DNA from: Propionispira arboris
GTDB lineage: Bacteria; Bacillota; Negativicutes; Selenomonadales; Selenomonadaceae
Length of the DNA stretch: 63,442 bases
Assembly (NCBI RefSeq): GCF_900109225.1
Contig: NZ_FNZK01000024.1
Location: 1 to 63,442, forward strand
Direction of reading: 5' to 3'
How positions within the stretch are numbered: position 1 is the first letter of the stretch; the number at the start of each line of letters is the position of its first letter. The notes under the pieces are model-generated. The model searched no databases, was not told the origin of the DNA, and saw nothing but the letters and a program-made list of their open reading frames with translations. Position numbers and translations under genes: made by a program. Below are positions 19,234 through 27,720 of the stretch, piece by piece.

Positions 19234-19842
19234 TCATACCGTACAATCTACATTATGTGGCACAGAACTTCCGCCCCTGCCCGAATCATGAGCAGTTGCC
19301 GTACTCGGCAGTAAGCTGAGCATGGCGTTTTGACCTGCCTGATGTTTTTTATAATATTTAGCGATAATTGCATCAATCGTTACCCCATCATCTACGACTT
19401 TTTCCCCAAACATTCTCGCCACGTCTTTATCCGCCAACTCTGAAATCTCCGCGGCGGCCCCAGCATCTATATTTTTCACAGCTGTCCTTAATGAATCTTC
19501 CGTGTCTTTGATATCTTTTGTATACGTATCAACTTGTTTTGTCAAGACATCTTCTCTTTTCGTTCGCAGAGCCTTTGTTTCATCCAGTACAGGACCATAT
19601 AAAGACATTTCATGATCCTGCTGCTTCATTGATTCCAGATCTTTTTGCGTACTTTTTAAGTAACGCTGCGAACTCTTTAATTTGATATCCAGTCCATACA
19701 CTTGTTTATAAGGCATGCCAAAGTCATTCGAAGCTTCATTTTCGCTGTCATTCACTTCAACAACTGCGGCATCAGCCTTTTGCCGACTCGTTTGCAGCGT
19801 CTGTTGAAATATACGTGCCGTGCTTGTTTTGGTAATATACAT
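19234..19842 (-). CDS. Unrecognised protein, paralogue 1 of a tandem pair
   Basis: 202 residues, same architecture as its downstream neighbour, about half identical by eye, most strongly in the middle (DIKLKSSQRYLKSTQKDLES, LYGPVLDETKALRTKRED, KQVDTYTKDIKD) and in the ADKDVARMFGEKVVDDGVTIDAIIAKYY block. The N terminus MYITKTSTARIFQQTLQ resembles short N-terminal helices seen in flagellar-type or secreted rod proteins, but this is only a resemblance. The C terminus diverges and is Ser/His/Gly rich. ATG at 19842 with GGAGGAGG eight bases upstream. The two genes are likely one transcript. Confidence 0.7.
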   Translation of the reverse strand: MYITKTSTARIFQQTLQTSRQKADAAVVEVNDSENEASNDFGMPYKQVYGLDIKLKSSQRYLKSTQKDLESMKQQDHEMSLYGPVLDETKALRTKREDVLTKQVDTYTKDIKDTEDSLRTAVKNIDAGAAAEISELADKDVARMFGEKVVDDGVTIDAIIAKYYKKHQAGQNAMLSLLPSTATAHDSGRGGSSVPHNVDCTV

Positions 19843-20078
19843 AATATCGTCCTCCTCCATGATATTGACTAGAGATGTATATCAATCCATTGATACACAG
19901 ATAAGTCTAGTTTTTGTACCCTGCATAAATTATTCTTCACAAAAAAAAAAATCCTGCGAATGTTCCATAATTTTTCAGTCATTCAGGGACACTCGTAAAA
20001 AATGACAAGCAAGCCTGCAGCATTATGATGGCAATAAACATCACTTTTCACCTTCTTTTGAAAACATGTATGTTAAAA
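19843..20078. other. Gene-free spacer upstream of the paralogue pair
   Basis: About 240 bases between the pair and the suf terminator; presumably the promoter of the pair on the minus strand. No further structure is recognised. Confidence 0.4.
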
Positions 20079-20131
20079 CAAAAATAGGCCATCTTTTATA
20101 TAGAATTCAATTCCAGATAAAAGATGGCCTA
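20079..20131 (-). terminator. Terminator of the suf operon
   Basis: TAGGCCATCTTTTAT pairs perfectly with ATAAAAGATGGCCTA, followed by TTTTTG on the minus strand, just after the sufU stop. Confidence 0.88.
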
Positions 20132-20149
20132 CACTTCTTACTATTTATA

Positions 20150-20581
20150 TTATTTTTCGTCTTTAATGGCCGATTCAAGCGTATGCCAGGATAAAACAGC
20201 ACACTTCACCCTTGCCGGCATATTCGAAATGTTTTTTAAAGCAATAGCTTCATCTAAAATTTCCAAATCATCATCATCCGTAATTTCACGTTTAATCATG
20301 CCTAAAAATGTATCAATGAATTCTTGGGCTTTTTCAACATTCTGTCCACGAATCAGATCAATCATCATTGAAGTAGATGCCTGTGATATGGCACAACCAA
20401 TTCCGGTAAAGGCTGCATCTTCAATCACACCATTACAAACTTTCAATTCCAAAGAAATTTCATCGCCACAGCTTGGATTTCGTCCCTTTAGCACAATCGT
20501 CGGTTCCACTAAATGTTTTTTATTACGACCCGATTTATTATGCTCGGCAATCATTTCTGTATAGACACCACTAAGATCCAT
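20150..20581 (-). CDS. sufU: SufU, sulfur-relay protein of the SUF Fe-S cluster machinery
   Basis: 143 residues of the IscU/SufU fold. The three zinc/sulfur cysteines are in NPSCGDEI, GIGCAISQAS and VKCAVLSWHTL, with the SufU-specific insertion between the second and third. It accepts persulfide from SufS and passes it to SufBCD. Overlaps sufS by 11 bases, last gene of sufCBDSU. Confidence 0.93.
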   Translation of the reverse strand: MDLSGVYTEMIAEHNKSGRNKKHLVEPTIVLKGRNPSCGDEISLELKVCNGVIEDAAFTGIGCAISQASTSMMIDLIRGQNVEKAQEFIDTFLGMIKREITDDDDLEILDEAIALKNISNMPARVKCAVLSWHTLESAIKDEK

Positions 20582-21797
20582 AACCTAATACTCCTCTCAC
20601 GCGGCTTAGGCTGTCAATCAGCTTATCTACATCCTCACGTGTATTATAAAAATAAAGACTCGCCCTGCATGTTGCATTCACACCTAAATACTGCATCAAT
20701 GGATGCGCACAATGATGACCGGCACGAATCGCAACACCATCCGCATCTAAGATCGTCGATACATCATGTGGATGTATATCGGCAACATTAAAAGCAATAA
20801 CGCCTGTTTTAACCGATAAATCGTCACTGCCATAAAGTGTAATATAGGGAAGTGCCTTCAATTTTGGAATGGCATACTGAATCAAATCCGCTTCAATCGC
20901 TTCTATTTTGTCAAAGCCAATTTTCCCAATATATTCAATAGCTGCTGCGAGACCTGCCGCCCCCCCGACATTTTGCGTACCAGCTTCAAATTTAGCCGGA
21001 AGCGGTGCAAAGGTCGTCTCTTGCTCCCATACATAATCAATCATATCACCACCGCATAAAAATGGCGGCATTTTATCAAGAAGTGCTTCTTTTCCATAAA
21101 GTACGCCAATCCCCATTGGTGAAAGCATCTTATGACCGGAAAAAACAAGAAAATCAATATCTAACGCTTGTACATCAACTTTAAAATGTGGTACACTTTG
21201 TGCCCCATCCACAATCACTATAGCGCCTACACTGTGCGCTTTTTTCACAATATCAGCGATCGGATTTATAATCCCCAAAACATTTGAGACTTGCGTTACC
21301 GCAACAATTTTTGTTTTATCAGTAATTTTCGCATCAATTTCTTGTTGCGTAATCCGTCCGACTGAATCCAGATATATATATTTTAAAGTAGCACCTTTGG
21401 CTTTCGCCACCTGCTGCCATGGCACAAGATTACTATGATGTTCGGCAATCGAAATTACAATCTCATCGCCAGATTCAATAAAATTCATTCCATAACTATA
21501 GGCTAATAAATTTAAAGATTCTGTCGCATTTTTCGTAAAAATAACTTCATACGAGTTTGCCGCACCAATAAATTTTTGTACCGTTTCACGAGCACCTTCA
21601 TAGATTTCTGTAGCCTTAACGCTTAAATCATAAGCCCCACGATGCGGGTTGGCATTAAATGTCGTGTAATAGTCATCAACCGCTTGAATTACCGAAAGAG
21701 GTTTTTGCGTTGTTGCCCCATTATCTAAGTAAACCAGCGATTTGCCATTCATTGGTTTTTGTAAAATCGGAAAATCTTTTATATATTCATTCGGCAT
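20571..21797 (-). CDS. sufS: Cysteine desulfurase SufS
   Basis: PLP-dependent group II cysteine desulfurase, 408 residues. PLP-binding Lys in FSGHKMLSPMGIGVLYG, cofactor-binding HHSNLVPWQ and DGAQSVPHFKVDVQ, and the catalytic Cys near the C terminus in NATCRASLYFYNT. Provides sulfur for cluster assembly with SufU. Overlaps both neighbours by about 11 bases, so it is translationally coupled. Confidence 0.94.
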   Translation of the reverse strand: MPNEYIKDFPILQKPMNGKSLVYLDNGATTQKPLSVIQAVDDYYTTFNANPHRGAYDLSVKATEIYEGARETVQKFIGAANSYEVIFTKNATESLNLLAYSYGMNFIESGDEIVISIAEHHSNLVPWQQVAKAKGATLKYIYLDSVGRITQQEIDAKITDKTKIVAVTQVSNVLGIINPIADIVKKAHSVGAIVIVDGAQSVPHFKVDVQALDIDFLVFSGHKMLSPMGIGVLYGKEALLDKMPPFLCGGDMIDYVWEQETTFAPLPAKFEAGTQNVGGAAGLAAAIEYIGKIGFDKIEAIEADLIQYAIPKLKALPYITLYGSDDLSVKTGVIAFNVADIHPHDVSTILDADGVAIRAGHHCAHPLMQYLGVNATCRASLYFYNTREDVDKLIDSLSRVRGVLGYGS

Positions 21798-22887
21798 GGC
21801 TCAACCGCCTCCTAATATAAGTCGAAATTTGTGTTTTGATTTCAGACACGGGGATTTTATCAAGCGCTGGCTGAAAAGAAGCTTCTACAACTAATTTTTC
21901 TGCATCACTCAAACTAAGTCCCCGGCTCATGAGATAAAATAATTTATCTTCATCCATTTTCCCGATACTGACGGCATGATGACCTTCAACATCTGATTCA
22001 CCCGAAAGCATAAGTGGCACGGAACGATTTCGCACGTTAGGACTGAGCAAAACAATTTCTTCCGCTTCATTGCCAATTGCACCACGAGAACCTTTGAGAA
22101 AATCTAATGTTCCTCTAAATGTTTTTTGACTTTTATCCATCAATGCACCATGAATTTCCATGTTCCCGATTGATTTTTTACCTTTATGTGAAACTACATA
22201 ATTCATATCCAATTTGCGTTCTTTATCACCAAAGTAAATCGCCTGTACCTGCACCGTGCTGTTATCACCTGCTAAGTTCGTCCTACAGCTTGTAATTGCC
22301 TGTGCTGCGCCAAGCTCAACCGTTGTAATATCCACCTGTGCATCCGATTCAGCAAATACATTGATGGCATCTAGATGAATATCCTGCTCGGATAACATTT
22401 GTACTTTTATCAAATGAACGCTGGCACCTTGTTCGGCATAAACTTTGGTAATCCCATTATGAAATCCTCTGGATTCATCCGCTGCTTGATAGCCAATGAC
22501 GATTGTGGCTTCACTGTTTTTGCGAGCAAGAATCATATGCTGATCAACAAGCGTCTTATCTTGATCATCAAGTTCATATTGAAGCAAAATCGGATCTTTC
22601 ACCTGATCGTTTGCTGCTATTTCAATGTAAAAGCCGCTGTTTTGATTGACTTGCACAAATTCTTGCAATTCTTCATTTAGCCCTGCATTCAATTCGTCTA
22701 AAACCGGATACTCTTGATTGTTCTGATCCAGATTTATAATTGAAACAGCCGGATTGCTTGTTTTAAGCGGCTGCTTTTTATAGGTCCCGATTGCTGGGAT
22801 TTCATTTTCCAGCTTGGTTCCATTAACCCCCAACCAGTTCCAAGTCCGTACTGGAATAGGATTTACAATTGTATTATATTTTTCCAT
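21787..22887 (-). CDS. sufD: SufD, scaffold subunit of SufBCD
   Basis: 366 residues, right-handed beta-helix scaffold typical of SufB/D. C-terminal LFYLMSRGLSLSDAEKLVVEASFQPALDKIP is the conserved SufB/D end; HHAVSIGKMDEDKLFYL just before it holds the conserved His. Lies between sufB and sufS in the canonical Firmicute order. Confidence 0.92.
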   Translation of the reverse strand: MEKYNTIVNPIPVRTWNWLGVNGTKLENEIPAIGTYKKQPLKTSNPAVSIINLDQNNQEYPVLDELNAGLNEELQEFVQVNQNSGFYIEIAANDQVKDPILLQYELDDQDKTLVDQHMILARKNSEATIVIGYQAADESRGFHNGITKVYAEQGASVHLIKVQMLSEQDIHLDAINVFAESDAQVDITTVELGAAQAITSCRTNLAGDNSTVQVQAIYFGDKERKLDMNYVVSHKGKKSIGNMEIHGALMDKSQKTFRGTLDFLKGSRGAIGNEAEEIVLLSPNVRNRSVPLMLSGESDVEGHHAVSIGKMDEDKLFYLMSRGLSLSDAEKLVVEASFQPALDKIPVSEIKTQISTYIRRRLSHAE

Positions 22888-22898
22888 ACTATCATCCC

Positions 22899-24305
22899 CT
22901 ATCCCATCGTACCTTCAAGTTCAAGATTAACTAAGTTATTCATTTCCACCGCATATTCGAGTGGCAGTTCTTTCGCAATCGGTTCCACAAAACCTCTGAC
23001 AATCATTGCTTTTGCTTCTTCTTCGCTAATGCCACGACTCATCAAGTAAAAAATCGCCTCATCACTGATACGACCAATTTTCGCTTCATGACCGATATCT
23101 ACATCATCATTTAAAATATCCATAACTGGGAGTGTATCCGACCGTGAAAGATCATCCAGCATCAACGATTCGCAATTAACCGAGGATTTCGAATGATGCG
23201 CATTCGGAGCAACTTTAATAGCACCACGATATACAACAACCCCACCATCTTTGGAAATAGAACGTGTACTAATATTAGAAGAGGTATACGGTGCCGCATG
23301 AATCACAGCCGCGCCTGTATCCAAGGTCTGCCCTTTCGCCGCAAACGTAACACCCGTAAATTCTGCCCGAGCATGCTCGCCACGCAAAATACTACGCGGA
23401 TACAGCATTGAAATTTTCGATCCGAATGATCCCGAAACCCATTCAATTAAACCATCTTTATCCACTAAGGCACGTTTGGTATTGAGATTCAACATATTAC
23501 GTGACCAGTTTTCAATTGTTGAATACCGGAGACGTGCCCCTTCTTTTACATATAATTCTACACAACCAGCATGTAGATTCGTTACATTATATTTCGGTGC
23601 CGAACAACCTTCGATAAAGTGAAGGCTCGCCTCTTTATCAACAATAATCAACGTATGTTCAAACTGCCCGGCTCCTGGTGAATTTAAACGAAAATACGAT
23701 TGCAACGGAATATCAACATGCACGCCAGGTGGTACATAAACAAAAGATCCTCCTGACCATACTGCACCATGCAATGCGACAAATTTATGATCTTTTGGTG
23801 TCACCAACTGCATAAAATATTCTTTGACCATGGATTCATAGTCGCGAAGCGCACTTTCCATATCTGTGTAAACTACACCCTGCTTCACCAAATCTTCTTT
23901 AATGCTATGGTAAACAACTTCTGAATCATATTGCGCACCGACTCCAGCGAGTGATTCTTTCTCTGCTTGTGGAATACCCAAACGATCAAACGTATTTTTA
24001 ATATCTTCTGGAACTTCTTTCCAATCGCCCTTCATTGTCGTGTCAGGGCGAACGTAGGTAACAATATGATCCATATCTAGTTCATCAAGGGCTGGTCCCC
24101 AACTAGGAAGTGCTGTATTATTATAAACTTCAAGTGACCGAAGCCTGAAATCCAGCATCCAATCCGGATCATTTTTTTCTTTTGAAATTGCTCGGACGAT
24201 GTCTTCCGTCAAGCCTTGGTTTGCTTTATAACTATAGCGATCTTCATTTTTTATATCATAAAGACTGCGTTCAATATCTTCGACAAATGTTTTTTTCTTC
24301 TCCAT
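22899..24305 (-). CDS. sufB: SufB, Fe-S cluster scaffold
   Basis: 468 residues, the usual SufB size. Recognisable blocks are WSGGSFVYVPPGVHVDIPLQSYFR, HFIEGCSAPKY, NAHHSKSSVNCESLMLDDLSRSDTLP (with the conserved cysteine) and IFYLMSRGISEEEAKAMIVRGF. Forms the SufBC2D complex on which clusters are built. Spaced 11 bases before sufD. Confidence 0.95.
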   Translation of the reverse strand: MEKKKTFVEDIERSLYDIKNEDRYSYKANQGLTEDIVRAISKEKNDPDWMLDFRLRSLEVYNNTALPSWGPALDELDMDHIVTYVRPDTTMKGDWKEVPEDIKNTFDRLGIPQAEKESLAGVGAQYDSEVVYHSIKEDLVKQGVVYTDMESALRDYESMVKEYFMQLVTPKDHKFVALHGAVWSGGSFVYVPPGVHVDIPLQSYFRLNSPGAGQFEHTLIIVDKEASLHFIEGCSAPKYNVTNLHAGCVELYVKEGARLRYSTIENWSRNMLNLNTKRALVDKDGLIEWVSGSFGSKISMLYPRSILRGEHARAEFTGVTFAAKGQTLDTGAAVIHAAPYTSSNISTRSISKDGGVVVYRGAIKVAPNAHHSKSSVNCESLMLDDLSRSDTLPVMDILNDDVDIGHEAKIGRISDEAIFYLMSRGISEEEAKAMIVRGFVEPIAKELPLEYAVEMNNLVNLELEGTMG

Positions 24306-24364
24306 AAACTTGGATCACCTCACTTATATCAATTCTAAATCAAAAAATCCTGTTTATACCTTCA

Positions 24365-25102
24365 TTATTTCAAATGAAGGAAACCATTTTCACTAATTTC
24401 ATCAATAAGTGTCGCATCACCATGTTTAATAATCTTCCCATCCATTAAGATATGTACATGATCCACTTTTAGATGTTCTAATATCTTTGTGTTATGTGTA
24501 ATAATCAAACAGGAATTTTCTTTGGTATGAAAATGTTTTACACCAGCCGATACGATCTGCACTGCATCGACATCAAGCCCGGAATCCGTTTCATCTAGCA
24601 TTGCCAGTTTTGGATTAATCATCATCATTTGCAAAATTTCATTGCGTTTTTTTTCACCGCCGGAAAAGCCAACATTCATATAACGAGATGCATAAGACTC
24701 ATCCATTTTTAGAGTTGCCATCGTTTTTTCTAATGATTTTTTAAAAGCCATTATTTTTATATTTTCGCCATCAATCGATTTTTTTGCTGTCCGAAGTAAG
24801 TTTTCCACCGTAATACCAGGAATTTCTTCTGGATTTTGAAACGATAAAAAAAGACCCCTTCTCGCACGTTCATACGTTTTAAGTGTTGTAAGGTCTTCTC
24901 CTTCAAAAGCAATTGATCCCGCGATTATTTCATATTTTGGATGTCCCATAATCAAATTCATTAATGTAGATTTTCCTGAACCATTCGGACCTAAGATGAC
25001 ATGAATTTCACCTTTATTTACTTGAAGATCTAACCCCTTCAAGATTTCTTTTCCGTCAATGGCTGCATGTAACCCACGTATTTCTAAAAATTTTTCTGCC
25101 AT
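24365..25102 (-). CDS. sufC: SufC, ATPase of SufBCD
   Basis: ABC-type ATPase with Walker A GPNGSGKST, SufC-specific FLSFQNPEEIPGI Q-loop, signature GFSGGEKKRNEI, Walker B LAMLDETDSGLDVD and H-loop ITHNTK. The ATG at 25102 follows AGAGGTG; the in-frame ATG further upstream is too early. First gene of the operon with a good promoter about 85-110 bases upstream. Confidence 0.94.
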   Translation of the reverse strand: MAEKFLEIRGLHAAIDGKEILKGLDLQVNKGEIHVILGPNGSGKSTLMNLIMGHPKYEIIAGSIAFEGEDLTTLKTYERARRGLFLSFQNPEEIPGITVENLLRTAKKSIDGENIKIMAFKKSLEKTMATLKMDESYASRYMNVGFSGGEKKRNEILQMMMINPKLAMLDETDSGLDVDAVQIVSAGVKHFHTKENSCLIITHNTKILEHLKVDHVHILMDGKIIKHGDATLIDEISENGFLHLK

Positions 25103-25184
25103 TTTTACACCTCTTATTCTAGCAATCATCTGCAATTTATATTAAAAGTAAACTATCCTTATCGAAATACTAGGAATTAAATTT

Positions 25185-25213
25185 ATTGTATTGCTTTTTT
25201 TATCCGCTGTCAA
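25185..25213 (-). promoter_or_regulatory. Housekeeping promoter of the suf operon
   Basis: On the minus strand TTGACA (25213-25208), a 17-base spacer and TACAAT (25190-25185). No IscR site was recognised around it. Confidence 0.7.
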
Positions 25214-25638
25214 GATATGCAATAAATCAAAATCACAGATTTATGAGTTTTATCATTAATATCATTTATACTTGTTTTTCTTATCAAATACGCTGTCATA
25301 CTCTTGAGCAACGCTCAGCCCTTATGATATAAGGGTTAGTCAAATTTCTATAGCAGGCATTGATAAATCTGATATGAAAGTATGCTTTTTTTCTCTTCAC
25401 ATAATAATTTTATTTAGTGTGAATTATTATTAAATAAAAATTAATATCCGTACTATATCTTGTTAAATCTAAACCAGAAAAAATATTCGCTTAGTATTTC
25501 ATCTATTTTAACCTATAACTTTAAAAGCAACGCAAATAAATCCCGTTTTATTAATCTCAACATACGTAAAGAATTGCATCAAAATCACAAGCTCCTTTAA
25601 CATCTTAGTCAATCCACAAAATGTAACCCGTATCAGCC
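25214..25638. other. Gene-free interval between suf promoter and def
   Basis: AT-rich. Two inverted repeats stand out: AGCCCTTAT/ATAAGGGTT at 25317-25337 and TTCACA/TGTGAA at 25396-25423. Either could be an operator or a weak terminator after def; no T tract supports the second. No gene recognised. Confidence 0.4.
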
Positions 25639-26118
25639 TTATTTTAAAGCCAGAGAACGTTTATCTATGGCACGCTCTGTCGCTAAGATACCATCTAAAT
25701 GGTCATATTCATGCTGAATCAATTCAGCTAAATCACCTTCTAATAAAGTGCTTTGCTGTTTACCAAAAAAATCTGTATATTCAAGCTGGCAGCGTTTGAA
25801 CCGCTGTACCTTGACCAACAAATTAGGAAAGCTCATGCAATCATCCCATAACTCTATCATCTCCGTATCGGGAAAGCACAGACTTGGATTCACTAAAAGT
25901 TTAGGTTCACCTATATTCAAATAAATAATCCGCTTCATAACACCAATCTGCGGTGCAGCTACAGCCCGCCCCGCTTTATATGTATGTCGAAAGTCCATTA
26001 AAGTATCATGAAGATCTTTCATAACCACTTCCAGCATAGACCATTCTTTGAGCAAAACAGGTTTTGATATATCGTAAAGACATGAATTACCTAATTTAAG
26101 TATTTCTTTCACTGCCAT
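25639..26118 (-). CDS. def: Peptide deformylase, variant type
   Basis: Removes the formyl group from nascent N-terminal methionine. Motif 1 GRAVAAPQIG, motif 2 DDCMSF (family usually EGCLS) and motif 3 QHEYDHLDG supply the metal Cys and two His and the catalytic Glu. The altered motif 2 suggests a divergent second deformylase rather than the main one. The ATG at 26118 follows AAGGAGG; the longer reading begins in the ribosome region. 159 residues. Confidence 0.87.
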   Translation of the reverse strand: MAVKEILKLGNSCLYDISKPVLLKEWSMLEVVMKDLHDTLMDFRHTYKAGRAVAAPQIGVMKRIIYLNIGEPKLLVNPSLCFPDTEMIELWDDCMSFPNLLVKVQRFKRCQLEYTDFFGKQQSTLLEGDLAELIQHEYDHLDGILATERAIDKRSLALK

Positions 26119-26145
26119 CAAAATCCGCCTCCTTATATACATGTA

Positions 26146-26181
26146 TAAAAAGCAGACAACTTTTCAGTTCTCTGCTTTTTG
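26146..26181 (-). terminator. Terminator of the YitT/YheO-like unit
   Basis: AGCAGA/TCTGCT hairpin followed on the minus strand by TTTTTAT, between the regulator stop and def. Confidence 0.7.
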
Positions 26182-26199
26182 TTTTCTATTTTATACGAA

Positions 26200-26811
26200 T
26201 TAAGCCCTAGGCTTTAAGTATTTATAAATTGTATAACGAGAAATGTTTAATTTTTCAGCAATAATTGGAATGCCCTTCGTAAAGTCAAAAGCACCACGTT
26301 CCATAAGCAATTCAATCATTTTTAGACGATCGCCTCGATTAAACATAGCCACTGGCTTTCCCACTATTTTCAAACATTCATCAAAAATATCCTGCAATAA
26401 ATTACCCGATGAAGAAATGGCTTCTTCAATCGGCTGCCCGACCGCCGTAAATTCTTCTAAGGATGCTTTTGCCATAGCCAAATGCGTGTAATCATAATTG
26501 ATGCCTAATGCATAATGATAATCGTCGCCGCGTAAATGAAACGTTGAGCTTTTAAGCAAACGTCCATCTTTCATTTTGCCTAAACAATTAACCAAATCTT
26601 TGCCCTCAAAAAAATCATCAACCTCTTTGACTCCCAAAATTGTCAGGCTCTCACCCTGTTTACGCTGTGTTACTTGTCCGTGATAGATGGAAACAATCGA
26701 TGATTTTTTATTGTTCATATCGTGAATGAGTGTCTCACAAGAATTTCCAAACATGTTTGCCAAACCAGCCGCAACTCGGTTCAAAAATTCTAAGGCTTCT
26801 TTTTTTTCCAA
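26200..26811 (-). CDS. YheO/DauR-type transcriptional regulator
   Basis: N-terminal PAS_6-like sensor (about 1-120: NSCETLIHDMNNKKSSIVSIYHG...) and a C-terminal HTH_22 motif (KGIPIIAEKLNISRYTIYKYL). This is the architecture of YheO and of DauR, a D-arginine-responsive repressor. Start: TTG at 26811 with GGCGGTGG upstream is preferred to the ATG at 26844, which has no ribosome site. Second gene after yitT, 50 bases apart, so it may regulate the transporter-like YitT protein through the AACAAA palindromes near 27540. Confidence 0.75.
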   Translation of the reverse strand: MEKKEALEFLNRVAAGLANMFGNSCETLIHDMNNKKSSIVSIYHGQVTQRKQGESLTILGVKEVDDFFEGKDLVNCLGKMKDGRLLKSSTFHLRGDDYHYALGINYDYTHLAMAKASLEEFTAVGQPIEEAISSSGNLLQDIFDECLKIVGKPVAMFNRGDRLKMIELLMERGAFDFTKGIPIIAEKLNISRYTIYKYLKPRA

Positions 26812-26864
26812 AACTGCCACCGCCTTCTCTATATAAAATACCATTTGCGGCAGTTTTTTTCAAT

Positions 26865-27473
26865 TCAATTATTTACTCGAAGGTTTACCACTGCCGGTTC
26901 AGAGCTATACGTATTGGCAATACGATTTTTGAAAAAGCTTAAAATAAGCGATATTACAACAATCGACAATGCGGAAAACAAAGTATCCGTTAAACTCACA
27001 GCAAATGTTCCTATGCCGATAATAACACTGTCAAAAACCAAATTAAGCCGCCCTGGATTCCAGCCAAAACGCTTTTGCAGATAAACAGTTACGACACCCG
27101 TTCCAGCGATTGAACTTCGACCCGAAAATAAAGCAGCGAGTCCAATGCCCATTAAACAGCCGCCAAATAAAGCACCGCCCCATGGTGAAATCACAAGTTC
27201 CGGTAAAAAGCGTTCGATACCAGTAAAACAAGAAACGATTCCCACCGAAAAAACCGTTGCCACTGTGAAGTTCCATCCCATGCCACGAATCGATAATATA
27301 TAAAATGGTAAGTTGACCATAAAAAATACATAATCAAACGGAACCGATAATATATAGGATAAATTCAATGCAAGCCCCGTTGTTCCGCCCGTCGTAATAT
27401 GTGCATGTTTAAAAATCAAAATGCTTAGACTTATCAATAAACACCCTAAAATAAGTTTTATACCTCGTTTCAT
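26865..27473 (-). CDS. YitT-family membrane protein lacking the DUF2179 domain
   Basis: Five or six helices with the DUF161 pattern (HITTGGTTGLALNLSYIL, GGALFGGCLMGIGLAALFSGRSSIAGTGVV). Most YitT proteins carry a C-terminal cytosolic DUF2179 domain; this 202-residue form ends right after the last helix. Function of the family is not settled. ATG at 27473 with AAGGGAG eight bases upstream. First gene of a two-gene unit with the YheO-like regulator. Confidence 0.82.
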   Translation of the reverse strand: MKRGIKLILGCLLISLSILIFKHAHITTGGTTGLALNLSYILSVPFDYVFFMVNLPFYILSIRGMGWNFTVATVFSVGIVSCFTGIERFLPELVISPWGGALFGGCLMGIGLAALFSGRSSIAGTGVVTVYLQKRFGWNPGRLNLVFDSVIIGIGTFAVSLTDTLFSALSIVVISLILSFFKNRIANTYSSEPAVVNLRVNN

Positions 27474-27505
27474 TGTCTGCACTCCCTTTGTTTGTTAATG
27501 TATCT

Positions 27506-27558
27506 ATCATAAGTCGAATTATTTTTATTGTCAACAAAGTTTGTTCATTATAAACAAA
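27506..27558 (-). promoter_or_regulatory. yitT promoter with overlapping AACAAA palindromes
   Basis: Minus strand TTGACA (27534-27529), 17-base spacer, TATGAT (27511-27506). The perfect palindrome AACAAA-G-TTTGTT (27533-27545) overlaps the -35 box, and TTTGTT/AACAAA again flank 27540-27558. Three half-sites over the -35 region suggest repressor control, plausibly by the YheO-like protein. Confidence 0.65.
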
Positions 27559-27580
27559 GTGTTTATTTGTGAAAAAGAGG

Positions 27581-27614
27581 TATATATAACTTGCATTAAA
27601 TATTCTATATGGCA
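27581..27614. repeat. MITE-like dispersed repeat, copy F (left-end fragment)
   Basis: TATATAACTTGCATTAAA then TATTCTATATGGCAA, the same left end as copy C at 38162, here without the rest of the element. Lies upstream of the PhoH gene. Confidence 0.6.
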
Positions 27615-27720
27615 AAACTTTAAAAATATTAACACAACATTAATCATTTCTTAACGCAAACAAACGTTATAAACTCTATTCTAGAGTTGAGAAGATGTTC
27701 TCAGTGAAGAGGGGGATACT

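Noticed and set aside
20124-20564. 146-codon plus-strand open frame opposite sufU
   Set aside because: It lies wholly antisense to sufU and its terminator; the minus-strand gene is unmistakable.
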